This document shows positions 42,797 to 51,969 of a stretch of 64,000 nt of DNA, piece after piece (positions within the stretch are counted from its first letter, which is position 1; each line of letters starts with the position of its first letter). The DNA is from Paenibacillus tritici (GTDB taxonomy: Bacteria > Bacillota > Bacilli > Paenibacillales > Paenibacillaceae): assembly GCF_013204885.1 (NCBI RefSeq), contig NZ_JABMKX010000007.1, forward strand, positions 62,001-126,000. The letters run 5' to 3'. Below the pieces are notes generated by a model. It was not told the origin of the DNA. It ran no database searches and saw only the letters and a list, made by a program, of their open reading frames with translations. The position numbers and the translations under genes are program-made.

Positions 42797-45022
42797 TTAT
42801 TCCTTGCTTGCCCCTGCACCGGCTGGAGCCGTTGCGCCTGCATCCACCGGCTTCGTAGTGCCTGCATCGGCAGGTCTTGTCGTGCCCGCGTCAGCCGGCG
42901 GCGTTCCTCCTTGGCCGCCCGGCCCGCCGCCGGTCCGGTTGCCTCGCCCTCCGCCGCCGCCCGGTCCTCCCATACCGCTACCGCCGGTAGTCACGCCCGA
43001 TTCATTAACCCAGGTTACAGCGCTGGTGATGTCAAAAGAAACAAATTCAGTGCCCGCGCTGTACGCTCCACCGGTATATAATCCGTCTGCGGCTGTTCCG
43101 GTAGAACTGCCGCCGGTATAGACGGTGTATTTGCCGTCTTTGAGCTCAGGGGCGCTAAGGACTACCGTCTGGAAGCTTTTCGCCGGAGTGAAGGTCAGAA
43201 CAGGATTCCCGTCAGCGTCTTCCAGATGAACCATAGTTCCCGCCTGCTGCGTCTCTGTGAAGCTGATGCTTACTGAATGCTGGCTGGAGTCCCCGCCCGG
43301 AGCCTGTGCCATGCCCGAAGCGCCTGCGGCTACCAGGAAGCCGCCTGTAATGTTGAAGGTCCCGTCATAATCCAGCGCGCCGTTGCCGGAGTTCTCAGGG
43401 CCATTCACAATGACGGTACCGCCGGTCATAGTAACCGAGCCGTTGGAATCGAGGCCATCGCCTGCGGCGTCCACCGTCAGGGTGCCGCCGCTGATGGTCA
43501 GCAGGTTGCTTCCGGTGCTGCTGAATGAGTCTTGTGCTTGCGTTCCTCCAGCCGTTGCATTATTATCGTTGCCTCCGGCCACATTCACGCTGTCATCCGT
43601 CGCGACTACATGAATCTCGCCGCCGGACACGGTAATGTTAGCTCCTTCAATCCCTTCATAGCTCTTCGTAATGTTGATCGTTCCACCGGACAAGGAGGTC
43701 AAGGAATCGGCATGAATCCCGTCATCGCCTGTGGCGATCTGGAATTCTCCATCTCTGATCGAGATGCTGCCGTTGCTGTGGACCGCATCGTCTGCGGAGT
43801 CGATCGTGAAGCTTCCGCCGCCTACGGTCAGGTCACCGCCTGCCTTCAGTCCCTTCCTGCTGGCGGATTCCGTCTCCGCTGCTACAGCGGTGTCTGTTGT
43901 GTCTGGGGCTCCTGCGGTTGCCGTCTGTGCAGGTGAAGGCGAGGGTACCGCTGCGGTTGCTGTTATTGCCGCTGCATCCATATCCGGCGGAGTTCCCCCG
44001 GCTGCCCCCGGATCAGGGAAGTCGCCGCCAGCCGGACGCTGCCCGAAGCCGCCGCCCATTCCCGGCCCTCCCTGATCGCCGGTCTTCACTGCGGCATTCA
44101 CATAGCCGCCGCCAGTCACCAGCGTATAGGTGCCGCCGTCGATGACTGCGGAGGTCTCGGCTTGAATGCCGTCATTGCCTGCGGTAATGTCAAAGGTTCC
44201 TGCTGCAATCGCGATGAAGCCTTTGTCGGCAGCTTCGTCGTTGGTCGATTTGATGCCGTCACCTTCTGCACGGATTGTAATACTACCATCCTGTATAGCT
44301 ACCAGGTCCTTACCGACAATACCGTCATCTGCTGCCTGCACTTCGATCGTGCCGGACATGATTTTGAGATCATCCTTGCCGGTGATGCCGTCGTTATAAT
44401 TACCGGTTACCGTAAGCTTGCCGTTCCCGTTGATCGTCAGATCGGCCTTGCTGAAGACCGCAGCGCTCGGCTCATCCTCAGTCCCGTCTGCGAATACATA
44501 AGCGGCTCCATCCGTCACACTGTTCTCTGTGCCTTCCTGCAGAGTAAGGACCACCTTACCGGCTTCCTTGATGTAGATAGGCGCACTGTCGCTGTCCGTC
44601 AGCCGGGCGCCGTTCAGCACCAGCCTTACCGTTCCTTTGGCCTGCTCATCCACAATAATCTGGCCGTTGCTGAGTGTGCCGCTAAGCACATAAGTGCCTG
44701 CCTCCGTAATGGTGACTGAAGCTCCGTTCGCCGTGGCACCTGAACCGTCTACCGCAGCGCTCGTGCCCGCCAGAGTAATTGCCGTCGAGTCTGCTGCCGT
44801 CCAGGCGGTTACGGTATCATCCTCATCGAAATCCATAAGGTCCGCAGCCGTCACATTCGCCAGCTGCACTTCGGCAGACTTACTACTCTGATCTGCTGTG
44901 ACTGATATATTCGCGTTGTTACTTGTAGAAATGGGGGCAGCGGCGTTTGCACTGCATGCCGACAGGACGGCGGCGCATAACAGCACCAGGCCTATCCGGC
45001 TGCCTGTTCTGAAGTTCTTCAT
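42797..45022 (-). CDS. Exported carbohydrate-binding beta-helix lipoprotein (Cthe_2159-like)
   Basis: A 741-residue lipoprotein: signal peptide with LSACS lipobox, then a long right-handed beta-helix of repeated short strands (GTVRLVLNGARL, AVFSKADLTINGNGKLTVTG, DDGIVGKDLVAIQDGSI, DDAVHSNGSISIRDGEFQI). The beta-helix class includes the polysaccharide-binding Cthe_2159 protein. A Gly/Pro/Thr-rich tail from about 685 (GGPGGGGGRGNRTGG) could be a wall spacer. It is the last gene of a leftward trio with VTC-domain and DUF4956 genes; these three families co-occur in many Firmicutes. Probable role is surface polysaccharide binding under the divergent two-component system. Confidence 0.82.
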   Translation of the reverse strand: MKNFRTGSRIGLVLLCAAVLSACSANAAAPISTSNNANISVTADQSSKSAEVQLANVTAADLMDFDEDDTVTAWTAADSTAITLAGTSAAVDGSGATANGASVTITEAGTYVLSGTLSNGQIIVDEQAKGTVRLVLNGARLTDSDSAPIYIKEAGKVVLTLQEGTENSVTDGAAYVFADGTEDEPSAAVFSKADLTINGNGKLTVTGNYNDGITGKDDLKIMSGTIEVQAADDGIVGKDLVAIQDGSITIRAEGDGIKSTNDEAADKGFIAIAAGTFDITAGNDGIQAETSAVIDGGTYTLVTGGGYVNAAVKTGDQGGPGMGGGFGQRPAGGDFPDPGAAGGTPPDMDAAAITATAAVPSPSPAQTATAGAPDTTDTAVAAETESASRKGLKAGGDLTVGGGSFTIDSADDAVHSNGSISIRDGEFQIATGDDGIHADSLTSLSGGTINITKSYEGIEGANITVSGGEIHVVATDDSVNVAGGNDNNATAGGTQAQDSFSSTGSNLLTISGGTLTVDAAGDGLDSNGSVTMTGGTVIVNGPENSGNGALDYDGTFNITGGFLVAAGASGMAQAPGGDSSQHSVSISFTETQQAGTMVHLEDADGNPVLTFTPAKSFQTVVLSAPELKDGKYTVYTGGSSTGTAADGLYTGGAYSAGTEFVSFDITSAVTWVNESGVTTGGSGMGGPGGGGGRGNRTGGGPGGQGGTPPADAGTTRPADAGTTKPVDAGATAPAGAGASKE

Positions 45023-45049
45023 CGGTCATCGTTCCCTTCTTGTAGCAGA

Positions 45050-45733
45050 TTAATAGTCATTCATAGCGGGAGCCATCGTCAGTGAGAGATCCAGGTTACC
45101 GTTGCGGGTGCGGATAGCGTCCAGCAATTCCTTCTGGCTTGTCTGCTCATGGATCGTTACGGCATAGACCAGTTCATACAGGCTTCCGAGTTCGGTGGTT
45201 CTGATCTTTTTCAGCTCGTAGGCCACATTGAAGCGGTTGAAGACCTCCGTGAAGGCTTCCTCATATCCCAGATTCTCGGGAATAGTGATTTTCAGTGTCT
45301 TTTGCATTGACGGTCTCCGTCCGAAGCCGGTACGGTTAAGCACGGCCATCAAAGCGCAGAGAATGAGGGTGAAGAATACGGCATATCCGAATGCCCCTAC
45401 CCCGCAGGCAAGCCCGGAGGCCATGGTGAACAGGACGAAGGTGATATCCTTCGGATCGCCGGGGGCGCTGCGGAACCGGATGATCGAGAAGGCGCCGGCC
45501 AGGCTGAAGGCCCGGGCAACATTGCTGCCGATGAGCAGGATGATGATCGCTACTATAACTGGCAGCAGGACCATCGTCAGCGTGAAGCTCTGCGAATATC
45601 CGGCAGGGCTCGTCTTCATGTAGGTGAAGCTGATCAGTCCGCCAAGTACAATGGAGATGAGTATGGTTAATATAGCACTGGTGAGGGTTAGCTCCGAAGA
45701 GGCCGCAGCGGTGGCAAAAATCGACTCAAGCAT
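45050..45733 (-). CDS. DUF4956 membrane protein
   Basis: About 227 residues: four hydrophobic segments in the N-terminal 150 (including LTSAILTILISIVLGGLIS and DITFVLFTMASGLACGVGAF) and the conserved FSIIRFRSAPGDPKD loop between them. A soluble alpha/beta C-terminus contains TIPENLGYEEAFTEVFNRF. Function unknown. Overlaps the VTC gene by 8 bp from the ATG at 45733; the frame is open to 45742. Confidence 0.88.
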   Translation of the reverse strand: MLESIFATAAASSELTLTSAILTILISIVLGGLISFTYMKTSPAGYSQSFTLTMVLLPVIVAIIILLIGSNVARAFSLAGAFSIIRFRSAPGDPKDITFVLFTMASGLACGVGAFGYAVFFTLILCALMAVLNRTGFGRRPSMQKTLKITIPENLGYEEAFTEVFNRFNVAYELKKIRTTELGSLYELVYAVTIHEQTSQKELLDAIRTRNGNLDLSLTMAPAMNDY

Positions 45734-46469
45734 AAAGGACACGCTCTCTTTCTGATTGGCTGTTTCTCAGCATTTTTTTATATTCATTGCCGTATTTGGA
45801 GAAGCTGGTGCGGTACATGTGATGCTCCGAGAGCAGCCGGGCCAGCCAGACCGGAATGGTCTTCTCGGCCTTCACCTCCATCAGCCATTGCCCCGGCTCC
45901 AGCAGCTCCTCGCCATATACACCGTGCTCCATCTTCAGATCATACCGGCGGCAGCGGATGTTAGTATCGAAGGTGATGCGCAGGTCACGGCTGTTTTTGC
46001 AGAACATGGCTTTGCGGTCATAGGACAGATACAGCTTAGGCACCAGCTCATAACGGGTCAGCAAGTACTTGATCTCTTCCATCACCTGCTTGTTCATGTA
46101 GCTCTTGAACTCAGGCTCAATGCCGGTGGCGACGAAGTCATACGCTTCCTTCAGCTTCAGTGGAGTCCTTCTTTTGTTGACCAGACCCAGCACCTTCTTC
46201 TTGATCTCCAGATAGACCCTGGTGTCACCTGCGGGAATGCCGTAGGCTCTGATGCGGAGCTTCTCCTTGTATTTCGGCTTCGCCAGGCTGCTGCGGATCA
46301 GGGAATCCTGCGGTGTGTCATAATACAGGTTGGTGATGGAGTAGTACTCCCCCTGCTTGTTGTATTCATCAGGCTCCATATATTCCAGCAGTTCGTGATA
46401 GAGCTTCAGACAGGATTCATTGCCAAGCAGATATTTGTTCTCGTAACGGTTGAAGACCTCGATAGCCAT
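45726..46469 (-). CDS. Polyphosphate polymerase (VTC) domain protein
   Basis: A 247-residue CYTH-like tunnel enzyme. Basic tunnel residues are in RYENKYLL (8-15) and YKEKLRIRAYG, with the metal-binding glutamate in YLEIKKK; the C-terminal WLMEVKAEKTIPVWL segment supplies another acidic residue. VTC domains make polyphosphate from ATP. Without an SPX domain here, the activity may be devoted to a surface or membrane product. First gene of the trio. Confidence 0.88.
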   Translation of the reverse strand: MAIEVFNRYENKYLLGNESCLKLYHELLEYMEPDEYNKQGEYYSITNLYYDTPQDSLIRSSLAKPKYKEKLRIRAYGIPAGDTRVYLEIKKKVLGLVNKRRTPLKLKEAYDFVATGIEPEFKSYMNKQVMEEIKYLLTRYELVPKLYLSYDRKAMFCKNSRDLRITFDTNIRCRRYDLKMEHGVYGEELLEPGQWLMEVKAEKTIPVWLARLLSEHHMYRTSFSKYGNEYKKMLRNSQSERERVLYA

Positions 46470-46638
46470 AGGGTTCAGATCCTTTCGGGTGAGTAATGGG
46501 TGCCGCTTGCTTATGACTGTATCTTAGCCCCCGAACCTTTAGTGAATCTTAAATGACCGGATTAAGGTTGATTAAAGGTACCCTTGATATAATGGCTTAG
46601 CAGCAAGTACATTACTTATGTAGAGGATGATGCATCCG

Positions 46639-47316
46639 ATGAGAATATTAATCGTAGAAGACGAGGTTCATCTGGCGGAAGCCTTAACCCAAATCCTCAA
46701 AAAGCACCATTACTCGGTAGACGCGGTTCATGACGGCAGAGCCGGTCTCGATTATGCCCGGAGCGGAATCTATGATCTGCTGTTGCTCGATATTATGATG
46801 CCGGAGCTGGATGGAATCAGCGTGCTGAAGGAGCTACGGAAGGATGGAATCTCCACGCCGGTCATTATGCTGACAGCCAAAGGGGAGATCACCGATATGG
46901 TGACCGGACTCGATTATGGAGCGGACGACTATATCGCCAAGCCGTTCTCCTCGGAGGAGCTGCTGGCCCGAATCCGGGCGGCCCTGCGGCGCAAGGGGGA
47001 GGTTATTCCTGACGATGCCCTGAAGTTCGGGGATATTGAGCTGAATACGGTGAATCCGAAGCTGACGGTCAACGGCAAAGAGATGAAGCTGAACCTGAAG
47101 GAGACCGAGCTGCTGGAGCTGCTGATCTTAAGGAAGCAGGCGGTCACCTCGAAGGAGCAGATTATTGAGAAGCTGTGGGGCTTCGATTCCGAGGCGGAGC
47201 ATAATAATGTGGAGGTCTACATTTCTTTTTTGCGTAAAAAGCTTGCCTTCCTCAGCTCCGGGGTACGCATCAGCACGATTAGAGGCGTGGGTTACGTCTT
47301 AGAGGGGAGTCCCTGA
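46639..47316 (+). CDS. OmpR-family response regulator
   Basis: About 225 residues. Receiver domain with acidic pocket VEDE (DE), phospho-acceptor aspartate in DLLLLDIMMPELDG, and the conserved Lys in DYIAKPFSSEEL; a winged-helix DNA-binding domain follows (LKFGDIELN, VGYVLEG). In-frame ATGs at 46627 and 46630 are alternatives; spacing to AGAGG favours 46639. Divergent from the VTC/DUF4956/beta-helix operon (158 bp between coding regions) and overlapping the kinase gene by one base. Confidence 0.9.
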   Translation: MRILIVEDEVHLAEALTQILKKHHYSVDAVHDGRAGLDYARSGIYDLLLLDIMMPELDGISVLKELRKDGISTPVIMLTAKGEITDMVTGLDYGADDYIAKPFSSEELLARIRAALRRKGEVIPDDALKFGDIELNTVNPKLTVNGKEMKLNLKETELLELLILRKQAVTSKEQIIEKLWGFDSEAEHNNVEVYISFLRKKLAFLSSGVRISTIRGVGYVLEGSP

Positions 47317-48575
47317 TGTTCCATAAACTCAGAACACGGTTCCTGATTGTCAATCTGGTCACCATCTCGGTGATCATGCTGATTGCCTTCGCCACGATCT
47401 ATATCATCATGTACGTCAATGTGCAAAATGATATCAATATGGCGCTGCACCGGATAGCGGATATGCAGCAAAGACCGGGCGACTCCCCCTTTCCCCGCGG
47501 CAGCGGAGAGGGTAAGGTGCCGATGGATAAAGGGCCGATGGACCCCTACCAGCCGGAGCGCTCTGTCTCCTTCACCGTACAGACGGATGCAAGCGGCACA
47601 CTGCTCACGAAGGAATCCAAATTCACGATGGACGATGAATTCTATGACGCCGCGCTGAAGGAAGCCCTGCGCATAGACAAGGACACCGGCCGGTTCACCC
47701 TGGACGGCAGCCGCTGGATCTTCATGGTCAAGTCAACAAGCGGCGGGAAGCAGCTCGTCTTCATGGACATCACCGCCCAGCAGAGCATCCTAACCAACCT
47801 TATCTATACCTTCACAGCCGTGGGCCTGCTGATGCTGATCATCCTGTACTTCACCAGCCGCTACTTCGCGGGGCGCTCGATTGCGCCGGTCCGGGAGGCT
47901 TTTGACAAGCAGAAGCAGTTCATCGCCGATGCCTCCCATGAGCTGAAGACCCCGCTGACGATCATCAACACCAACGCGGATGTGCTGCTGGCGAACAGTG
48001 ACGATACCATCCGCAATCAGGCGAAATGGCTGCAGTATATCAAGTCCGAGACCGAGCGGATGACCCGGCTGACCAATGACCTGCTGTACCTGACGGAGAT
48101 GGATGACTCCCGGACCGCGATGCTCCACACCAGGTTCAATATAAGCGAGGCGGTAGAGAATATTATCCTGACTATGGAGGCGGTCATCTTCGAGAAGAAT
48201 ATCACCTTCAGCTACGACCTTCAGCCTGAGCTTACCGTACACGGCAACAGCGAGCAGCTCAAGCAGGTGGTGATGATTCTGCTGGACAATGCGGTGAAAT
48301 ACACGAATCCGAAGGGCGCCGTACACCTCTCCCTCTACAAGCACAACAGCGATGTCCTCCTCTCCGCCTCGAATACGGGGGAAGGCATCGCTGCTGAGCA
48401 CCTGACGCGGATTTTTGACCGCTTTTACCGTACGGATACCTCCAGAGCACGCAAGCAGGGCGGCTACGGCCTGGGTCTGGCTATCGCTAAGTCGATTGTG
48501 GATCAGCATAAGGGGAGAATATACGCAAAAAGTGTAGTTGGCGAGTCCACGACGTTCTATCTGCAATTGCCTTAA
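47316..48575 (+). CDS. Sensor histidine kinase
   Basis: A 419-residue, two-span kinase: TM1 about 10-35, an extracellular sensor region to about 160, and TM2 near 165-185. The H box is ADASHELKTPLTI, with an N box ILLDNAVKYT, a G1 region GEGIAAEHLTRIF and G2 GGYGLGLAIAKS. The extracellular part has a charged Pro/Gly stretch (RPGDSPFPRGSGEGKV) that may bind a ligand. TGATG coupling to the response regulator. Likely senses the wall or polysaccharide state that the divergent operon handles. Confidence 0.9.
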   Translation: MFHKLRTRFLIVNLVTISVIMLIAFATIYIIMYVNVQNDINMALHRIADMQQRPGDSPFPRGSGEGKVPMDKGPMDPYQPERSVSFTVQTDASGTLLTKESKFTMDDEFYDAALKEALRIDKDTGRFTLDGSRWIFMVKSTSGGKQLVFMDITAQQSILTNLIYTFTAVGLLMLIILYFTSRYFAGRSIAPVREAFDKQKQFIADASHELKTPLTIINTNADVLLANSDDTIRNQAKWLQYIKSETERMTRLTNDLLYLTEMDDSRTAMLHTRFNISEAVENIILTMEAVIFEKNITFSYDLQPELTVHGNSEQLKQVVMILLDNAVKYTNPKGAVHLSLYKHNSDVLLSASNTGEGIAAEHLTRIFDRFYRTDTSRARKQGGYGLGLAIAKSIVDQHKGRIYAKSVVGESTTFYLQLP

Positions 48576-48621
48576 AAAGCTTGAATCGCTAAAGATAGGG
48601 ATTCCTTGTCCCATTGGGTGC

Positions 48622-49887
48622 CTATGGATTGACGCCGACCGAGAAGGGTCGCGCACCGACCGGAATGACGCTGACCACAGCTTGGGTAACCCCGTCAATA
48701 ACCGATACCGTGTTATCATCCTGGTTGGTGATATATATCCGGTTCGTCAAGGGATTGGCTCCCGCGCCGTTGGGATTATTTCCGACCGGAATGGTAGTAA
48801 TCACTGTATTCGTTAACCCGCCAATCACCGAGACATTGTCGGTATCCCGGTTGGGCACATAGATGGCATTGGTAGATACGTTCACTCCCAGCTCAGCCGG
48901 AGTCGTGCCCACAAGCACATTAGTGATCACCGTATTGGTGGCTCCATCAATGACGGATACCGTGTTGCTGGTCAAGTTGGAGACATAGATCCGGTTCGTC
49001 GCAGGATCAACGCCCACCCGGAACGGGTTAACCTGAACGGGAATCTGGGTAATCACTGTATTGGTAGCCCCGTCAATGACGGTAACAATATCTGAGTTGA
49101 AATCAGAGACATAAATCGTATTGGTTAAGGAATTCACGCCGATTCCCGTTGGAAAAGGCGAACCCCCGGCAGGAATAATGGTCGTCACCACAGTGTTGGT
49201 CAATCCGTCAATAACAGTCACCGTATTATCATTGAAATTAGCCACATAGATGGCATTGGTAGCGGTATTGACTGCCACTGCCCCCGAGCCACCTCCGGCA
49301 GGAACGGTGGTAAGTATCGTGTTCGTCACTCCGTCAATGACGGATACGTTATCGCTGTTCAGATTTGCCACGTAGATCCGGTTGGTTAACGGGTTCACTG
49401 CAACTCCTGCAGGATTCACACCGACAGGAATGACTGCTACCACCGCACCCGTTGCCCCGTTGATCACAGAGACATCATTGCTATTGAAATTAGAGACATA
49501 GATCCGGTTGACGGAGCCTGTGGCTGCTCCATCTTCAGCTCCCAGCAGCTCGGCTGAGACGAGACGGTGGGCGGTAACCAGCTGTCCGGCTGAATCCTTG
49601 CCCCATACGGAGACCTCTGTCTGCAATTCAGCGAGACCTTCCGTCGTGAAGACAAATTCATAGGCATCCAGATTGGCAAAGTAATTTCTTGTGATTACCT
49701 CATCCGGGGAAACCGTAATAAGCTCGCTAACATACAACGTTCTTGTGAGGGTTAAATTATACCCATGGATCAGAACCGCAGACGGATTCACCGCATCCCG
49801 GTTATCGACTTTGACCGTCACCTGTACCGTAGGCCTTACACTATTCACTGCATTATTCTCAATAGGTCCTGTTGATAGAATAGCCAT
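48622..49887 (-). CDS. Seven-bladed YVTN beta-propeller protein
   Basis: About 421 residues from the ATG at 49887. An N-terminal beta-rich domain of about 135 residues (VRPTVQVTVKVDNRDAVNP, TRTLYVSEL) is followed by seven repeats with the signature NRIYVSNFNSNDVSVIDG. The count of seven matches a closed propeller. No signal peptide is present, so secretion would need another route or it acts inside the cell or spore. Function unknown; it may be a protein or metal binding scaffold. The repeats are also highly similar at DNA level. Confidence 0.85.
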   Translation of the reverse strand: MAILSTGPIENNAVNSVRPTVQVTVKVDNRDAVNPSAVLIHGYNLTLTRTLYVSELITVSPDEVITRNYFANLDAYEFVFTTEGLAELQTEVSVWGKDSAGQLVTAHRLVSAELLGAEDGAATGSVNRIYVSNFNSNDVSVINGATGAVVAVIPVGVNPAGVAVNPLTNRIYVANLNSDNVSVIDGVTNTILTTVPAGGGSGAVAVNTATNAIYVANFNDNTVTVIDGLTNTVVTTIIPAGGSPFPTGIGVNSLTNTIYVSDFNSDIVTVIDGATNTVITQIPVQVNPFRVGVDPATNRIYVSNLTSNTVSVIDGATNTVITNVLVGTTPAELGVNVSTNAIYVPNRDTDNVSVIGGLTNTVITTIPVGNNPNGAGANPLTNRIYITNQDDNTVSVIDGVTQAVVSVIPVGARPFSVGVNP

Positions 49888-50029
49888 TCCAGCCAAGCCT
49901 CCCTTAACATAAGAGATTACAAACTACCAGTCTCTTATAATATATGGAAGAACTGTAGTCTCGCTTGGACTATACTATAGCTAGAATCCAATCATGACGT
50001 ACCCATTTATCCAGGAAAGGTGTGATCCT

Positions 50030-50686
50030 ATGCATTCTACAGGACCAAATCCGGATGACCTCCATCCGAATCCTCAGATCAGGCAAGTCCGCTTCATCAA
50101 AAATATGATTACCCGCCCCAACATCACCGCCGGAGACTTCTCCTACTATGATGATCCTGACGAGTCGGTATCCTTCGAGAGCCGCGTCACCCATCATTAT
50201 GAGTTCATCGGAGACCAGCTGATCATCGGCAAATTCTGTGCCATCGCCCGAGGCGTCGAATTCATCATGAATGGGGCCAACCACCGGATGGGCTCGGTGA
50301 CCACCTATCCCTTCAACATTATGGGCGGAGGCTGGGAAGCGGCCACCCCAGAGCTGGCGGAGCTGCCCTACAAAGGCGATACCGTCATCGGCAACGATGT
50401 CTGGATCGGCCAGAACGCCACCATTATGCCGGGCGTGAGCATTGGCGACGGAGCCATTATCGCCGCCAATGCCACTGTCACCAAGGATGTGCCTGCATAT
50501 CATATTGCCGGGGGCAATCCGGGCCGGATTCTGCGGCAGCGCTTCGGAGACGAGCTCATCGCCCTCCTGCTGAAGCTGAAGTGGTGGGACTGGAGCCCGG
50601 AGAAGATTACAGCGAATCTTGAGGTACTATGCAGCAGCGATCTGGAGAATATCCGCGGCCTGGCGGGCGAAGCTGAAGCACAATAA
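50030..50686 (+). CDS. vat: Vat-family streptogramin A O-acetyltransferase
   Basis: About 218 residues from the ATG at 50030 (AGGAAAGGTG upstream). A left-handed beta-helix hexapeptide acetyltransferase: GPNPDDLHP start, VTHHYEFIGDQLIIGKFCAI, catalytic-histidine region MNGANHRMGS, and GDTVIGNDVWIGQNATIMPG with the hexapeptide rungs. Vat enzymes acetylate virginiamycin M and related streptogramin A drugs. Chromosomal relatives have been described in Paenibacillus, so it may be intrinsic. Terminator hairpin follows directly. Confidence 0.9.
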   Translation: MHSTGPNPDDLHPNPQIRQVRFIKNMITRPNITAGDFSYYDDPDESVSFESRVTHHYEFIGDQLIIGKFCAIARGVEFIMNGANHRMGSVTTYPFNIMGGGWEAATPELAELPYKGDTVIGNDVWIGQNATIMPGVSIGDGAIIAANATVTKDVPAYHIAGGNPGRILRQRFGDELIALLLKLKWWDWSPEKITANLEVLCSSDLENIRGLAGEAEAQ

Positions 50687-50733
50687 GGGGGTGCCCCGGC
50701 AGCCATGCGCCGGCTGACTGGGGCCCCCCTTAA
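50685..50733 (+). terminator. Terminator between vat and the deacetylase gene
   Basis: AAGGGGG/CCCCGGC stems around 50685-50700 pair with GGGGCCCCCCTT at 50720-50731, with GCAGCC/GGCTG inner pairing. A bidirectional convergent terminator. Confidence 0.75.
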
Positions 50734-50742
50734 ATATGCGCG

Positions 50743-51819
50743 CTAGTTGATTTCCAGATAATCCAGGTAAGCATCCCAGGTCCCGTCATCGGCTGTGACC
50801 ACCAGCTCAATAATCTGATTTCCGGTTCCATGGCTGACATTGCTGATCGTATAGACCGCAGGGCTGCTTCCGCCATAATAAAAGGTGCCCTTCGTCACCC
50901 CTCCAATCTTCAGGTCAACTCTGGCCATGCTGGCGTTATTTGAAGCCGCACGAAGGGAAAAATTGTGGGTGCCAATCGTGAAATTCTGTGTGTACTTCAC
51001 AGAATCATTATTCGCGTATAAGGCGACTCCAGAGAACGGCGAGCTGATATTCGCGGTATATTGACCGGCCTTGGTCATATTCTCCGCCTCTACCTTCGTC
51101 GTAGCAGGACTGCCGCCGCCACCGTCAGGTGCGACTGCCCTGCCGGTTGCCGGAGAGATCATACCAGAGCATAGGCCGCGGCTCTTGAGATTCTGCGCGA
51201 TCTGTGGAACGGCCTGGAGCGTGGTCTGGTATTGGTCATGCATTAGGATGACATCCCCATTCTGCAGCTTGCCTGCGGCGGTCACGATCTGGGCCGTAGT
51301 CGCTCCGTTCCAGTCCTGGGAGTCCACATTCCAGAGCACTTCAGTAAGACCTTGCTGGGCCAGGGTCGACTTCAGGGCTGCGTTGGTCGCACCATACGGC
51401 GGACGGAACAGCTTCGGCGCTGTGCCGGTAATGGATTGCAGTGTCTGCTGCGCCTTAACAATCTCAGAGGTTACCTGGGCAGTGCCGAGCTGTGTCAGAT
51501 TCGGATGCGACCAGGAATGGTTGCCAATCCACATGCCCGCATTCTTCTGGGCAAGCACGAGGGAAGCATGATTCTGCGCATTCTGACCGACGTTGAAGAA
51601 CGTGGCCCGCAAGCCATTCTGCTGCAGAGCATTCAGCAGGTTCGTTGTCGTGTTGGGATTCGGTCCATCATCATAAGTTAAGCCCACATAACCGTTCGTG
51701 CACTCAGCGGCGAACACCTTGTCCCCGCTCACCGCCAGTGAGCCCATGAATAGGGACACGACCAGCGACCCGATGGCGGCCCATTGGATGACTTTGGATT
51801 TCATTTGGATTGAATACAT
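50743..51819 (-). CDS. Secreted polysaccharide deacetylase (CE4) with C-terminal CBM
   Basis: About 358 residues from the ATG at 51819. Signal peptide to about 38 (VFAA). NodB domain: motif 1 TYDDGP (49-54, metal Asp 50/51), motif 2 HSWSHP (101-106), motif 3 RPPYG, motif 4 DSQDW. After a GGGG linker, a CBM35/CBM36-like module (KVEAENMTKAGQY...VALYANNDSVKYTQNF) binds glycans through calcium. Probable substrates are chitin, acetylxylan or peptidoglycan. Divergent from the cellulase gene across the repeat block. Confidence 0.9.
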   Translation of the reverse strand: MYSIQMKSKVIQWAAIGSLVVSLFMGSLAVSGDKVFAAECTNGYVGLTYDDGPNPNTTTNLLNALQQNGLRATFFNVGQNAQNHASLVLAQKNAGMWIGNHSWSHPNLTQLGTAQVTSEIVKAQQTLQSITGTAPKLFRPPYGATNAALKSTLAQQGLTEVLWNVDSQDWNGATTAQIVTAAGKLQNGDVILMHDQYQTTLQAVPQIAQNLKSRGLCSGMISPATGRAVAPDGGGGSPATTKVEAENMTKAGQYTANISSPFSGVALYANNDSVKYTQNFTIGTHNFSLRAASNNASMARVDLKIGGVTKGTFYYGGSSPAVYTISNVSHGTGNQIIELVVTADDGTWDAYLDYLEIN

Positions 51820-51969
51820 GATTCTGCACGCTCCTCTCAAATATGGATAACGCTTACATTTGTAACTATAACAATTATTCCCTTTTATGACTAGCTGTAA
51901 TTCTCATAATCTGGCAGAATAAATAGTAGATAGTATGCGATGACCCCCTACCACGACGCCTGCCAGCCA

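Noticed and set aside
48576..48621. Terminator between the histidine kinase and propeller genes
   Set aside because: Only a short GGGA...TCCC pairing is visible, without a T run.
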